DNA of 64,000 nucleotides from Extensimonas vulgaris. GTDB taxonomy: Bacteria > Pseudomonadota > Gammaproteobacteria > Burkholderiales > Burkholderiaceae_C. Every line of letters begins with the position of its first letter. Positions within the stretch are counted from its first letter, which is position 1. The translations under genes were made by a program, and so were the position numbers. The stretch covers positions 400,978-464,977 of the forward strand of contig NZ_QPJU01000001.1 in assembly GCF_003337425.1 (NCBI RefSeq). The letters are read 5' to 3'. Positions 41,452 to 49,929 of the stretch are shown here, in pieces. Below the pieces are notes generated by a model. It worked only from the letters and a program-made list of their open reading frames with translations, made no database searches and was not told where the DNA came from.

Positions 41452-42501
41452 TCATTTGTAGGCAACCGGCTTGCCCGAGGCATCTTTGATCTCGGCCCAC
41501 GACTTCATGACCATCTCCTTGACGCTGGCCGGCAACGGCACGTAGTCCAGGTCGGATGCCGTTTTGTCGCCATTTTTGTAGGCCCAATCGAAAAACCGCA
41601 GCGCCGCGGCAGCCTCGGCGGGTTTGTCCTGCACTTTGTGCATCAGAATGAAGGTGGGGTTGGTGATCGGCCAAGTGGCGTTGCCAGGCTGGTTCGTGAG
41701 GATCAGGTAAAAGCTCTTGGGCCACACGGCGCCTGCGGCGGCGGCCTTGAAAGCGTCTTCGTCTGGCGAAACGTAGCGGCCAGCAGCATTTTGCATTTGC
41801 ACGTACGTCATCTTGTTTTGCTTGACGTAAGCGTACTCGACGTAGCCAATCGAGTTCGGCAGGCGGCCCACGAAAGCGGCCACGCCTTCATTGCCCTTCC
41901 CGCCGGCGCCGACGGGCCAGTTCACTGCCGTGCCCTCGCCAACTTTGCTCTTCCACTCGGGATTGACCTTGGAGAGGTAGTTGGTGAACACGAACGTGGT
42001 GCCCGAGCCATCGGCGCGGCGCACCGGTGCAATGGCCGCATCGGGCAACGCCAAGCCTGGATTCAGCGCCTGAATCGCAGGATCGTTCCATTTCGTGATC
42101 TTGCCCAAATAGATGTCGCCAAGCACCTGGCCATTGAGCTTGAGCTTGCCGGGCTCCAGGCCTTTGACATTGACCACGGGCACCACGCCGCCGATCACGG
42201 TGGGGAATTGCACCAAGCCCTTTTTCTCGAGCTCATCTTCCTTCAAAGGCATGTCGGATGCGCCGAAGGCCACCGTTTTGGCATCGATCTGTTTGAGACC
42301 TGCGCCAGAGCCCACAGATTGGTAGTTGATCTTGACACCCGTGGCCTGGTAGTAATCCGCGGCCCATTTGGCGTACAGCGGCGCCGGGAAGGTAGCACCT
42401 GCGCCGGTGATCTCTTTGACTTCCTGCTGCGCCTGCGCGCCAGCAGCCATGCCGACGGCAACCGCACCTGTTGCAAAAAAGCGGATCATTGAGAGCTTCA
42501 T
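41452..42501 (-). CDS. pstS: Periplasmic phosphate-binding protein PstS
   Basis: 349 residues with a signal peptide ([20 protein letters not shown]). Phosphate-binding segments include [33 protein letters not shown] and [16 protein letters not shown]. First gene of the pst-pho operon, preceded by a Pho box at 42551-42568 on the - strand. Confidence 0.96.
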   Translation of the reverse strand: MKLSMIRFFATGAVAVGMAAGAQAQQEVKEITGAGATFPAPLYAKWAADYYQATGVKINYQSVGSGAGLKQIDAKTVAFGASDMPLKEDELEKKGLVQFPTVIGGVVPVVNVKGLEPGKLKLNGQVLGDIYLGKITKWNDPAIQALNPGLALPDAAIAPVRRADGSGTTFVFTNYLSKVNPEWKSKVGEGTAVNWPVGAGGKGNEGVAAFVGRLPNSIGYVEYAYVKQNKMTYVQMQNAAGRYVSPDEDAFKAAAAGAVWPKSFYLILTNQPGNATWPITNPTFILMHKVQDKPAEAAAALRFFDWAYKNGDKTASDLDYVPLPASVKEMVMKSWAEIKDASGKPVAYK

Positions 42502-42550
42502 GGGAACACCTCTTGGGTTGGAAAGGGATGCGCCACTTTATCGGGCTGCA

Positions 42551-42568
42551 ATGACAGAAATGTGACAT
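42551..42568 (-). promoter_or_regulatory. Pho box of the pstS promoter
   Basis: On the - strand ATGTCACATTTCTGTCAT, a 7-4-7 direct repeat of CTGTCAT type with 11-bp period. TAAAGT (42540-42535) lies exactly 10 bases after it, the spacing for a PhoB-activated -10 box. PhoB binding here would drive pstSCAB-phoUBR. Confidence 0.8.
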
Positions 42569-42608
42569 TCGCCAGCCTTTGTCATGCCTACCCCAAACAC
42601 CCTTTGGG

Positions 42609-42626
42609 CTGTCACTGTTTTGTCAT
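42609..42626 (+). promoter_or_regulatory. Pho box of the ppx promoter
   Basis: CTGTCACTGTTTTGTCAT, again a 7-4-7 repeat, on the + strand. TAGCAT (42637-42642) follows at 10 bases. It lies 40 bp from the pstS box and faces the other way, so PhoB can activate both directions from one 76-bp region. A CCCAAA/TTTGGG palindrome lies between the boxes. Confidence 0.75.
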
Positions 42627-42734
42627 GCGCGCACCCTAGCATGGTCTTTTCTTGCAAGCTGCAAGCATGGCCCATGATCCCCTGGTGCGTCTGCTATGCT
42701 GAACTGCAGCAAAAAGCGCAACACGCGCCACAAC

Positions 42735-44225
42735 ATGAACGACGGAACACTGCTTGCGGCTGTGGACTTGGGCTCCAACAGCTTTCGCCTCGAAATCGGC
42801 CGCTTTGCCTACGGCCACATCGAACGCATCGAATACCGCAAAGAAACCGTGCGCCTGGGCGGCGGCCTCGACGAGGAACGCAAGCTCACGCCCGAAGCCA
42901 TGCAGCGCGGCTGGGAGTGCCTCGCGCGCTTTGGCGAGCGGCTTGCAGACTTCAGCCCTTCGCAAGTGCGCGCCGTGGCCACGCAAACGCTGCGCGAGGC
43001 GCGCAACCGCCAGGAGTTCATCGCGCGCGGCAGCGAGGTGCTGGGCTATCCGATCGACGTGGTCTCGGGCCCCGAAGAAGCGCGGCTCATCTACCAAGGC
43101 GTGGCGCACCTGCTGCCCCAGTCGGATGAGCGCCGGCTCGTGGTGGACATCGGCGGACGCTCGACCGAGCTCATCGTCGGGCAGCAATTCTCGCCGCAGC
43201 TCATGGCCTCGTACCGCGTCGGCAGTGTGGCGTGGTCGGCGCGTTACTTCGCCCAAGGCGCGTTCACGCCGCAAGCGTTCTCGACTGCTGAAATCGCCGC
43301 CAAGGCCGTGCTCGACGAAGCGCTGGACACTTTTCACCGCAACGCATGGGAAGTCGCCTATGGCGCTTCGGGCACCGTGGGTGCCGTTGCAGACATTCTG
43401 GCGCTGGCCGGGCTTGCGCCAGCGGGCGCCATCACGCGCGCCGGGCTGGACTGGCTGCAAGAGCGCCTCGTGCGCGCCCAATCGGCCGAACGCTTGCGTC
43501 TCGAAGGGCTCAAGGACGAGCGCAGGCCCGTGCTCGGCGGCGGACTCAGTGTGCTGCGTGCCGTGTTCGATCTGCTGCAAATCGACCAAATGCAGGCCGC
43601 GCAGGGCGCTTTGCGCCATGGTCTGCTCTACGACTTGCTCGACCGCGAGCAGCCCGCGACCGACTTGCGTGCCGCTGCGGTGCAGGGTCTGATGCAGCGC
43701 TTTGCCGTCGATGCCGCACAGGCAGAGCGCGTCGCGCGCACCGCGGGCATTTTGTTCGCACAGGTTGCGCCGCCATCGCCAGCCAGCGCCGCCGCGGCGC
43801 GCGAGCTCGAGTGGGCCGCCCGCATGCACGAACTGGGCAGTCTGATCTCGCACAGCGATGCGCACCGTCATGGCGCGTACATCCTCGACAACACCGACGT
43901 GCCCGGCTTCACTGCGACCGAATTGCACAGGCTGGGCTTGCTGGTGCTGGGGCAGCGCGGCAAAGTCCGCAAGCTCGAGGCCGAATTGCACGGCGACACC
44001 GGCCTGGTCGTGCAGCTGCTGTGCCTGCGCCTGGCCGTGGCGCTGTGCCATGCCCGCCGCGACCCCGACATCGCCGGGCTAACGCTGCAGTTGAAAGGCA
44101 CGCACCACGTGCTCACGACGCGCCCCGGCTGGGCCAGGGCCTACCCGCAATCGGCTTACCTGCTGCGTGAAGAAGCCCTGGCGTGGCAAAAAACTCCGTG
44201 GGAGCTGCGGCTAGAGTTGCATTAA
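42735..44225 (+). CDS. ppx: Exopolyphosphatase Ppx (Ppx/GppA family)
   Basis: 496 residues. Actin/hexokinase-fold ATPase motifs: AAVDLGSNSFRLEIGR (phosphate 1), VSGPEEARLIYQGV, VVDIGGRSTELIVG (phosphate 2), and ASGTVGAVADIL. The C-terminal third is the HD-like helical domain (LGSLISHSDAHRHGAYIL). It releases phosphate from polyphosphate ends. Placement next to the pst promoter with its own Pho box fits phosphate-starvation control. The stop codon is directly followed by a MITE-like element. The pppGpp phosphatase GppA is an alternative activity. Confidence 0.9.
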   Translation: MNDGTLLAAVDLGSNSFRLEIGRFAYGHIERIEYRKETVRLGGGLDEERKLTPEAMQRGWECLARFGERLADFSPSQVRAVATQTLREARNRQEFIARGSEVLGYPIDVVSGPEEARLIYQGVAHLLPQSDERRLVVDIGGRSTELIVGQQFSPQLMASYRVGSVAWSARYFAQGAFTPQAFSTAEIAAKAVLDEALDTFHRNAWEVAYGASGTVGAVADILALAGLAPAGAITRAGLDWLQERLVRAQSAERLRLEGLKDERRPVLGGGLSVLRAVFDLLQIDQMQAAQGALRHGLLYDLLDREQPATDLRAAAVQGLMQRFAVDAAQAERVARTAGILFAQVAPPSPASAAAARELEWAARMHELGSLISHSDAHRHGAYILDNTDVPGFTATELHRLGLLVLGQRGKVRKLEAELHGDTGLVVQLLCLRLAVALCHARRDPDIAGLTLQLKGTHHVLTTRPGWARAYPQSAYLLREEALAWQKTPWELRLELH

Positions 44226-44226
44226 C

Positions 44227-44462
44227 CCAGATTGTTCATTAGGACGCGGGCTGATCGTTCCCCGTCATTGCGAAGGACGAAGGCCCGTGGCAATCCATCG
44301 GGCCTTGGTAACAGCGCCGGCGCACGCTGCAAAGGATGGGATTGGATTGCCGCGCCCCTGCGGGGCTCGCAATGACGGGTTTCTTTGCAGCGGCCCCAAT
44401 GACCGACAGACGTCCGTCAGCGCCCGCGTAGGCGCGCAGCGCCGCCGAATGGACAATCTGGG
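44227..44462 (+). repeat. MITE-like element A with nested palindromic repeat
   Basis: Left end CCCAGATTGTTCATTAGG and right end matching CCTAATGGACAATCTGGG with one change. Flanks ATTAA and ATGAA are a degenerate 5-bp duplication; the left flank contains the ppx stop codon. The right 75 bp match elements at 48226 and 58207. Inside lies a second repeat (44262-44379) with perfect 12-bp arms CCCGTCATTGCG/CGCAATGACGGG, a common GTCATTGCGAG-type bacterial palindrome. It explains most of the gap between ppx and the P-type ATPase. Confidence 0.75.
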
Positions 44463-44496
44463 ATGAACCCCCTGCCCCTTTCTTGCCAAAGCTGCC

Positions 44497-47127
44497 ATGC
44501 CCTCTGCACCAATCTGTCCCCCGCCGTCGGCCGAAACCAGCACTGCCGCACCTTCTTCCTCTGTTGGCTTGCAGGGCCTGAGCAGTGCCGAGGCGGCGCG
44601 ACGCCTCGCTGCCGAAGGCCCGAACCTGCTGCCTGGCAACGCGCCCAAGTCCTTCTGGACGATCGTGCGCGAAGTCCTCACCGAACCCATGTTTTTGATG
44701 CTGCTGGTCGCCGGCAGCATCTACCTGATGCTTGGCGACCGCAGCGAAGCCTTGTTCCTGCTCGGTTTCGTGTGCGTGGTGATCGGCATCACGGTGGCGC
44801 AGGAGCGCCGCACACAGCGCGCACTGGAGTCGCTGCGTGATCTCTCGGCCCCGCGCGCTTTGGTGCTGCGCGATGGTCAGGAGCAGCGCATCGCGGGCCG
44901 CGACGTGGTGCGCGGGGACTTGCTCGTGCTGCACGAGGGCGACCGCATCGCGGCCGACGCCGTGTTGCGGCAAGGGCAGCTCGAGGTCGACGAGTCGCTG
45001 CTCACGGGCGAATCGGTACCCGTGGCCAAGCTGCCCTGCCCGCCGCAATCTGCCCGCAGCAATGACGATGCGCCCCTGCCCGACGAGGAGGTGCATCTTT
45101 TGTACGCAAGCACCGTGGTGACGCGCGGTGTGGGCATTGCCGAGGTCTGCGCCACCGGCGCGCGCAGCGCTGTCGGGCGCATCGGGGCAGACCTCGCTGC
45201 CACCGTGGAGCCGCCCTCTGCGCTGCAGCAGGCTTCGCGCGCCCTGGTGCGCCGGCTCGGTGCGATCGCGGGGCTGCTCGCTGCATTTCAGGTGCTGCTG
45301 GGCTGGTGGTGGGGCGGCCGGCCGCTGCTCGAGAGCCTGCTGACCGGCATTGCGCTTGCGATGGCCATCCTGCCCGAAGAAATCCCGGTCATCCTCACCG
45401 TGTTCCTCGCGCTCGGCGCCTGGCGCATCGCCCAGCAAAAAGTGCTCACGCGGCGCGTCGCTGCCGTCGAAGCCTTGGGCGCGATCACCGTGCTCGCGGT
45501 GGACAAGACCGGCACGCTCACGCTCAACCGCATGGCCGTGGCCGAGCTCGCCACACCCCAAGCGCAGTGGCGCGCCGAAGGTGCGCAAAACCTGCCCGAA
45601 GCGTTTCACCTGCTGACCGAATTCGCCCTGCTGGCGACGCCGCTGGACCCGTTCGACCCCATGGAAAAAGCCATCCAGAGCTTCGGCCACCGCTGGCTCA
45701 CGGGCACCGAGCACGTGCACGATGATGCGCAGCCCGAGTTCGAGTACGCGCTCTCGGGCGAAATCCTGGCCATGACGCGCGTTTATGCGAGCAGCAACCC
45801 AGCGCAGCACCTGCTCGCCACCAAAGGCGCGCCCGAGGCCGTGATCGACCTGTGTCACCTGCCCGCGGCGCAGCGCGAAGCCATTCAGCGCCAGACGCAG
45901 GCCATGGCCGAGCGTGGGCTGCGCGTGCTCGGCGTGGCGCGTGGGCGCTGGACGGGCGCGCCGCCGGCAGCAGGCCGCACGCCCCTCTGGCCCGCCAGCC
46001 AGCATGACTTCGACTTCGAATTCCTGGGCCTCGTGGCGCTGGCCGACCCGCCGCGCCCGGAAGTCCCGGCCGCGCTGGCCGAATGCCGCGCGGCCGGCGT
46101 GCGCGTGATCATGATGACGGGCGACCACCCGGCGACGGCCCGCGCCATTGCGCGGCAAGTGGGGCTCTCCGAGCGGCCCGACGTCATCACGGGCGCCGAG
46201 ATCGAGGCGCTCGACGATGCCGCCTTGCGCGCACGCCTGCAGCATGTGGACTTGTGTGCGCGGCTCAAGCCGCAGCACAAGCTGCGCCTCGTGCAGATGC
46301 TGCGCGCAGCCGGCGAGGTCGTGGCCATGACGGGCGACGGTGTCAACGATGCGCCCGCACTCAAGGCCGCAGACGTTGGCATCGCCATGGGCGAGCGCGG
46401 CACCGACGTGGCGCGCGAGGCCGCCGCGCTGGTGCTGCTCGATGACAGCTTTGCGCGCATCGTCGCGGCGATCCGCCAAGGGCGGCGCATTGACGACAAC
46501 ATCCGCAAGGCCACGCGTTTCGTCTTTGCTGTGCACATGCCCATCATCGCACTTGCGCTCGTGCCCACGCTGTTGCGCTGGCCCGCACTGCTGTTGCCCG
46601 TGCACATCGTGCTGCTCGAGCTGCTGATCGACCCGATCTGCTCCGTCGTCTTCGAAGCCGAACCCGAGGATGAAGACTTGATGCGGCGTCCGCCGCGCGC
46701 GGCGTCGGACTCGCCCTTCGCCGCAGCTCCGCTGCTCCTGGGCGTTGCGCAGGGGCTGGGAATGGGCGTGCTTTTGCTTGCCGGCCAATCCTGGCTCGTG
46801 GCCTCTGGCTGGAGCGCAGAACAAGGCCGGACCATCATTTTCTGCACGCTGGTGCTTGGTGTGATGCTATTGGTTTTGGCAAATCGCGACCTTGCCCATC
46901 CTGCCTGGCATGGCCTTGCCGACCCCAATCCCTGGCTTGCGCGCATGGCCGGCGTGATGGCCCTGCTGCTGCTCGCGGTGCTTGGCGTGCCCTGGTTGCG
47001 CGAGCTCATGGGTCTGGCCCTGCCAGGTACGCCAGGCGCGCTCATCGCTGCCGTGCTGCTCGCGCTGTGTCTGTTGTGGCTGGAACTGCTGCGCTGGCTG
47101 CGGCCCAAAAGCCGTCGCCATGCTTAA
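44497..47127 (+). CDS. P-type cation-transporting ATPase (P2-like)
   Basis: 876 residues. Motifs: LTGESVPV (actuator), ILPEEIPVI in the fourth membrane helix, DKTGTLTLN (phosphorylation), KGAPEAV (nucleotide-binding), MTGDHPATARAIA and TGDGVNDAPALKAADVGIAMG. The PEEIP motif marks P2-type pumps and close relatives; no N-terminal heavy-metal Cys domain is present, so Ca, Mn or monovalent ion transport is likelier than Cu/Zn. Ion identity cannot be fixed here. It lies tail-to-tail with a CDF-type transporter (10 bp gap). Confidence 0.88.
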   Translation: MPSAPICPPPSAETSTAAPSSSVGLQGLSSAEAARRLAAEGPNLLPGNAPKSFWTIVREVLTEPMFLMLLVAGSIYLMLGDRSEALFLLGFVCVVIGITVAQERRTQRALESLRDLSAPRALVLRDGQEQRIAGRDVVRGDLLVLHEGDRIAADAVLRQGQLEVDESLLTGESVPVAKLPCPPQSARSNDDAPLPDEEVHLLYASTVVTRGVGIAEVCATGARSAVGRIGADLAATVEPPSALQQASRALVRRLGAIAGLLAAFQVLLGWWWGGRPLLESLLTGIALAMAILPEEIPVILTVFLALGAWRIAQQKVLTRRVAAVEALGAITVLAVDKTGTLTLNRMAVAELATPQAQWRAEGAQNLPEAFHLLTEFALLATPLDPFDPMEKAIQSFGHRWLTGTEHVHDDAQPEFEYALSGEILAMTRVYASSNPAQHLLATKGAPEAVIDLCHLPAAQREAIQRQTQAMAERGLRVLGVARGRWTGAPPAAGRTPLWPASQHDFDFEFLGLVALADPPRPEVPAALAECRAAGVRVIMMTGDHPATARAIARQVGLSERPDVITGAEIEALDDAALRARLQHVDLCARLKPQHKLRLVQMLRAAGEVVAMTGDGVNDAPALKAADVGIAMGERGTDVAREAAALVLLDDSFARIVAAIRQGRRIDDNIRKATRFVFAVHMPIIALALVPTLLRWPALLLPVHIVLLELLIDPICSVVFEAEPEDEDLMRRPPRAASDSPFAAAPLLLGVAQGLGMGVLLLAGQSWLVASGWSAEQGRTIIFCTLVLGVMLLVLANRDLAHPAWHGLADPNPWLARMAGVMALLLLAVLGVPWLRELMGLALPGTPGALIAAVLLALCLLWLELLRWLRPKSRRHA

Positions 47128-47137
47128 GACGCCAAGA

Positions 47138-48088
47138 CTAAGGCACGCGCGCGAGCGGCGCGTGGTCCAGATCGGGCCGGTGCCACGGATCGATGTGCGT
47201 CATGAGGTTGAGTACGCGGTGGCGCTGCAAAACGCGGCGGCGGGCTTCTACGGCGATGTCATGCCCCTGTTCGACGCTGAGGTTCGCGTCCACCTCGAGG
47301 TGCGCATCCACCAGCATCAAGTCGCCCATCTTGCGCGTGCGCACGTCGTGCACGCCGCGCACGCCGGGCGTTTCGAGCAAGGTCTGGCGGATTGCCTGCA
47401 CTTCCTGCTCGTCGGCCGCGCGATCCATGAGGTCGTGCAGTGCGTCCCAGGCGAAACCCCAGCCCATGCGCGCCACCATGAGCCCGACGATCAGCGCCGC
47501 GATGGGGTCGAGCAACGGATAGCCGGCCAGATTGCCCGCAATACCTATCCCTACAACCAGCGACGACGCCGCATCCGAGCGCGCATGCCAGGCGTTGGCC
47601 ACCAACATGCTCGACTTGACGCGCTTGGCCACGGCGAGCATGTAGCGAAACAGCAATTCCTTGGCAACCAAGGCCACCCCCGCGACCCACAGCGCCACCG
47701 CATGCACCTGCGGCACCGCATGCGGACTTTGCACTTTGGCAAGCGCCGCCCACAGCATGCCCAGGCCCACGCCGAGCAGCAGCAGGCCCAGCGCCAGCGA
47801 GGCCGCCGTTTCGAACCGCTGGTGGCCGTAAGGGTGGTCGGCGTCGGCGTCTTTTTGCGCATGGCGATTGGCCAGCAGCACGACGAAATCGGCCACCAGG
47901 TCTGACAGCGAATGGACACCGTCGGCAACCAAGCCCTGCGACTTGGACAGAATGCCCACGACGATCTGCACCGCCGTGAGCAACAGATTCACCGCCACGC
48001 TCACCCAGGTGCTGCGCGCAGCCGCCGCAGCGCGCTCGGCCGCCGTGTGTTCGGTGTCTTCATGGTCTTGCAGGGGCGAGATCAGCAT
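47138..48088 (-). CDS. Cation diffusion facilitator (CDF/FieF-like) transporter
   Basis: 316 residues: six membrane segments, HSLSDLVADFVVLLA in helix 2 and HARSDAASSLVVGIG in helix 5 supply the metal-site H-x3-D/D pairs, and a C-terminal cytoplasmic domain (VRTRKMGDLMLVDAHLEVD) of the CDF dimerisation type. Export of Zn2+, Fe2+ or Mn2+ with proton exchange is the family role. The start is uncertain: I use ATG 48088 (MLISPLQDHEDTEH); an in-frame ATG at 48157 would add 23 residues. Confidence 0.85.
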   Translation of the reverse strand: MLISPLQDHEDTEHTAAERAAAAARSTWVSVAVNLLLTAVQIVVGILSKSQGLVADGVHSLSDLVADFVVLLANRHAQKDADADHPYGHQRFETAASLALGLLLLGVGLGMLWAALAKVQSPHAVPQVHAVALWVAGVALVAKELLFRYMLAVAKRVKSSMLVANAWHARSDAASSLVVGIGIAGNLAGYPLLDPIAALIVGLMVARMGWGFAWDALHDLMDRAADEQEVQAIRQTLLETPGVRGVHDVRTRKMGDLMLVDAHLEVDANLSVEQGHDIAVEARRRVLQRHRVLNLMTHIDPWHRPDLDHAPLARVP

Positions 48089-48225
48089 GGGGCAATGGCA
48101 GAGTGAACAAAATATGACGATGCGGGCGAACGTGCCACAAAGCAACATTGTGCCCATGATCTCATCGTCGAAAGCATGCCACGGCCTGCACTGATTTTTT
48201 CAACCTATAGATTCACTCCTTTGAA

Positions 48226-48297
48226 CCCAGATTGTCCATTAGGCGGTGCTGCGCACCTACGCGGGCGTTGGCGGACGTCTGCCGGTCATTTTGGCCG
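48226..48297 (-). repeat. MITE-like element B, truncated and inverted
   Basis: The 18-bp terminus CCCAGATTGTCCATTAGG followed by about 54 bp that match the right half of element C (58207-58379) in reverse orientation; homology ends near GGCCGC. No second terminus is found before the lipoprotein gene. The remaining gap to 48417 shows nothing else that I can identify. Confidence 0.65.
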
Positions 48298-48417
48298 CAG
48301 CACAGCCAGCGGTGCAGCCCCGAGCTGCCCTCCTGTGCTGCAGCACTTTTTACTGCACCATGAGACTCCCAACTGCCATCCCCGACGGGTGTTGCACTTC
48401 GGAATCGGGAGCATGGT

Positions 48418-49596
48418 TCAAGGAAATATGAAATTCGTAGTCTTGGTGCCACCTGCAGTGAGCATGGGCAGAGCCTCTGTCTTGTCCGCATACCCATTCA
48501 AGCTGGCCCGCAGCGTGTAGCGGGCAGCAACGAGGTTGTCCGGGCTGAAGACCAAGGGCGCAGGTGCTGGCGCATAGGCGGCGACCAAGGGTGCGGCCAC
48601 GGGCAGTTGAAAGGTGTAGCCACCCGTCACGCCGTCCACGTACTGCCCGGCGACTTCCACGACGCCCCCTATCGTGAGAGGCTGCATGGCGCGCACCAGG
48701 GTGTCGACAGGTGCCGTGCCGGTGGCAGTTGCCGTGCCCGAAGGTGGCAAGGCAATCGGAGTGGACGTGCTGGCGATGGGCGTCACGGTTTGCGCCGTGA
48801 CCGGAACGCCGGTGACTACCGCCGTAGTGCGTCCTGGCGCCGTCATGACGAGGGTGTAACTACCCGGCGCCACGGGTTGCAGCAAGAACTTGCCACTGGC
48901 ATCCGGCGTGGTGGCCTTGACGATGGTGCCGTCGCTTTGCTGTAGCGAGACGCCGGCAACCCCGCCGCCGATGGCTGGATCGACATAACCCAGCACGCCC
49001 GAGATATAGCGCGGAATCACCGCTACCACGGGTTTGAGCAGGTACTGCCCCGAGGCGCCGGCAGAAACGATGGACTTGCAGGCGTCGAAATCAAGCACGA
49101 AGTCGGCCATCTGGTTGGGGCCGATGTCGATGTTGATGTTGGCCTTGACCCCCGACTGCTGCCCGCTCGGCGTCTTGAGCGCGACCTCCTTGCCGCCCGT
49201 GGGCCAGACGGAGTTGGCCAGTGGCTGCGTCCCGCCGTTGGCGGCCAGCACCAGCCGCATCTGCGTGTATTTGCCCGTGGGCAAGGGCAGCTGGCCCAGT
49301 TCATACAGCACGCCGTTGGTCAGGCCGAGCAGGTCCAGGCGCACGGCGGGGTTGAGCGTGAGCTCCGACCAGCCGGGGTCGGTCTCGCTGGCGCTGCTGC
49401 TCTGGTGTACGCGGACTTTCTGGATCGTCACGTTGACGGCGTCGTAGCCGCACGCAGGGGCATCGGTCACCGCAAGGCGCAAAGTGCCCGTGCCGGCACT
49501 GCCCCCGTCACCCCCGCCGCCCCCGCAGGCGGCCAGCCCGGCGATGAGGATGCCGCCCACAGCGAGCTTCAGATTTCGGAGCAATTTCATGGTCAT
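48418..49596 (-). CDS. DUF4382-type lipoprotein
   Basis: 392 residues with signal peptide and lipobox (VGGILIAGLAAC, then a Gly-rich spacer GGGGGDGG). The N-terminal domain of about 150 residues (GTLRLAVTDAPACGYDAVNV) is of the DUF4382 type; next comes a carboxypeptidase-regulatory-like beta-sandwich (VSLQQSDGTIVKATTPDASG) and a C-terminal repeat-like region. AGAGGGACACC precedes ATG 49596. It is divergent from a second GGGG-lipoprotein gene. Function unknown; surface or periplasmic carbohydrate/peptide binding is conceivable. Confidence 0.78.
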   Translation of the reverse strand: MTMKLLRNLKLAVGGILIAGLAACGGGGGDGGSAGTGTLRLAVTDAPACGYDAVNVTIQKVRVHQSSSASETDPGWSELTLNPAVRLDLLGLTNGVLYELGQLPLPTGKYTQMRLVLAANGGTQPLANSVWPTGGKEVALKTPSGQQSGVKANINIDIGPNQMADFVLDFDACKSIVSAGASGQYLLKPVVAVIPRYISGVLGYVDPAIGGGVAGVSLQQSDGTIVKATTPDASGKFLLQPVAPGSYTLVMTAPGRTTAVVTGVPVTAQTVTPIASTSTPIALPPSGTATATGTAPVDTLVRAMQPLTIGGVVEVAGQYVDGVTGGYTFQLPVAAPLVAAYAPAPAPLVFSPDNLVAARYTLRASLNGYADKTEALPMLTAGGTKTTNFIFP

Positions 49597-49929
49597 GGTG
49601 TCCCTCTTTGGTGGATGATTTGCCGCGGCCATTGAACCATCGGGCTGCCGCGGAGCATGCCCTGCGCTCTGCCATAGGGAGCGCGGGGCAGGGCAGTTTA
49701 GGGTGGATGGCGGCAACTCTGCGTGAGCGCATGTTACGCAGGCAACCAGGGGGTTCGCCGGGTGTTTTCCGTGCGTATGGCGAAACACTGGCGATCCAAT
49801 AGGGACGACCTATCGGCAAGCCCCCCCGATTCATGCCGCTGTCATGAACGGCTTGCACCATCAAAAACGCAGCAGGCACGCTCCAGGGCGTGCTTGCTGC
49901 GTTTCATTCATCCACCCCAGGCTAAAACC
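49597..49929. promoter_or_regulatory. Divergent intergenic region with a candidate Pho box
   Basis: This 333-bp gap separates the two lipoprotein genes. At 49828-49845, GATTCATGCCGCTGTCAT has the 7-4-7 form of a Pho box on the + strand; its second half is a perfect CTGTCAT, the first half matches only TCAT. It points to the metallophosphoesterase gene. No other promoter or riboswitch could be supported; the stretch 49690-49810 looks structured but matches nothing I know. Confidence 0.35.
49865..49904 (-). terminator. Long stem-loop before the metallophosphoesterase gene
   Basis: AAACGCAGCA (49865-49874) pairs with TGCTGCGTTT (49895-49904), and GCACGC with GCGTGC inside. The - strand has a T5 tract after the stem, so it would terminate leftward transcription. 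On the + strand it lies in the leader, 26 bases before the ATG, and could influence expression. Confidence 0.5.

Noticed and set aside
40423-42492. A 689-codon frame on the + strand
   Set aside because: It lies antisense to pstC and pstS, and its translation is Gln/His/Arg-rich without domains.
44239-46824. An 861-codon frame on the - strand
   Set aside because: It is antisense to the P-type ATPase, has low-complexity His/Arg-rich composition and no recognisable domain.
48334-48350. GTGCTGCAGCAC palindrome followed by T5 as a terminator
   Set aside because: The palindrome has no loop and is too short for an intrinsic terminator; kept only as a possible coincidence after the truncated repeat.
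49690-49860. Possible riboswitch upstream of the metallophosphoesterase gene
   Set aside because: Several short complementary stretches exist, but I could not match a known aptamer core on either strand.
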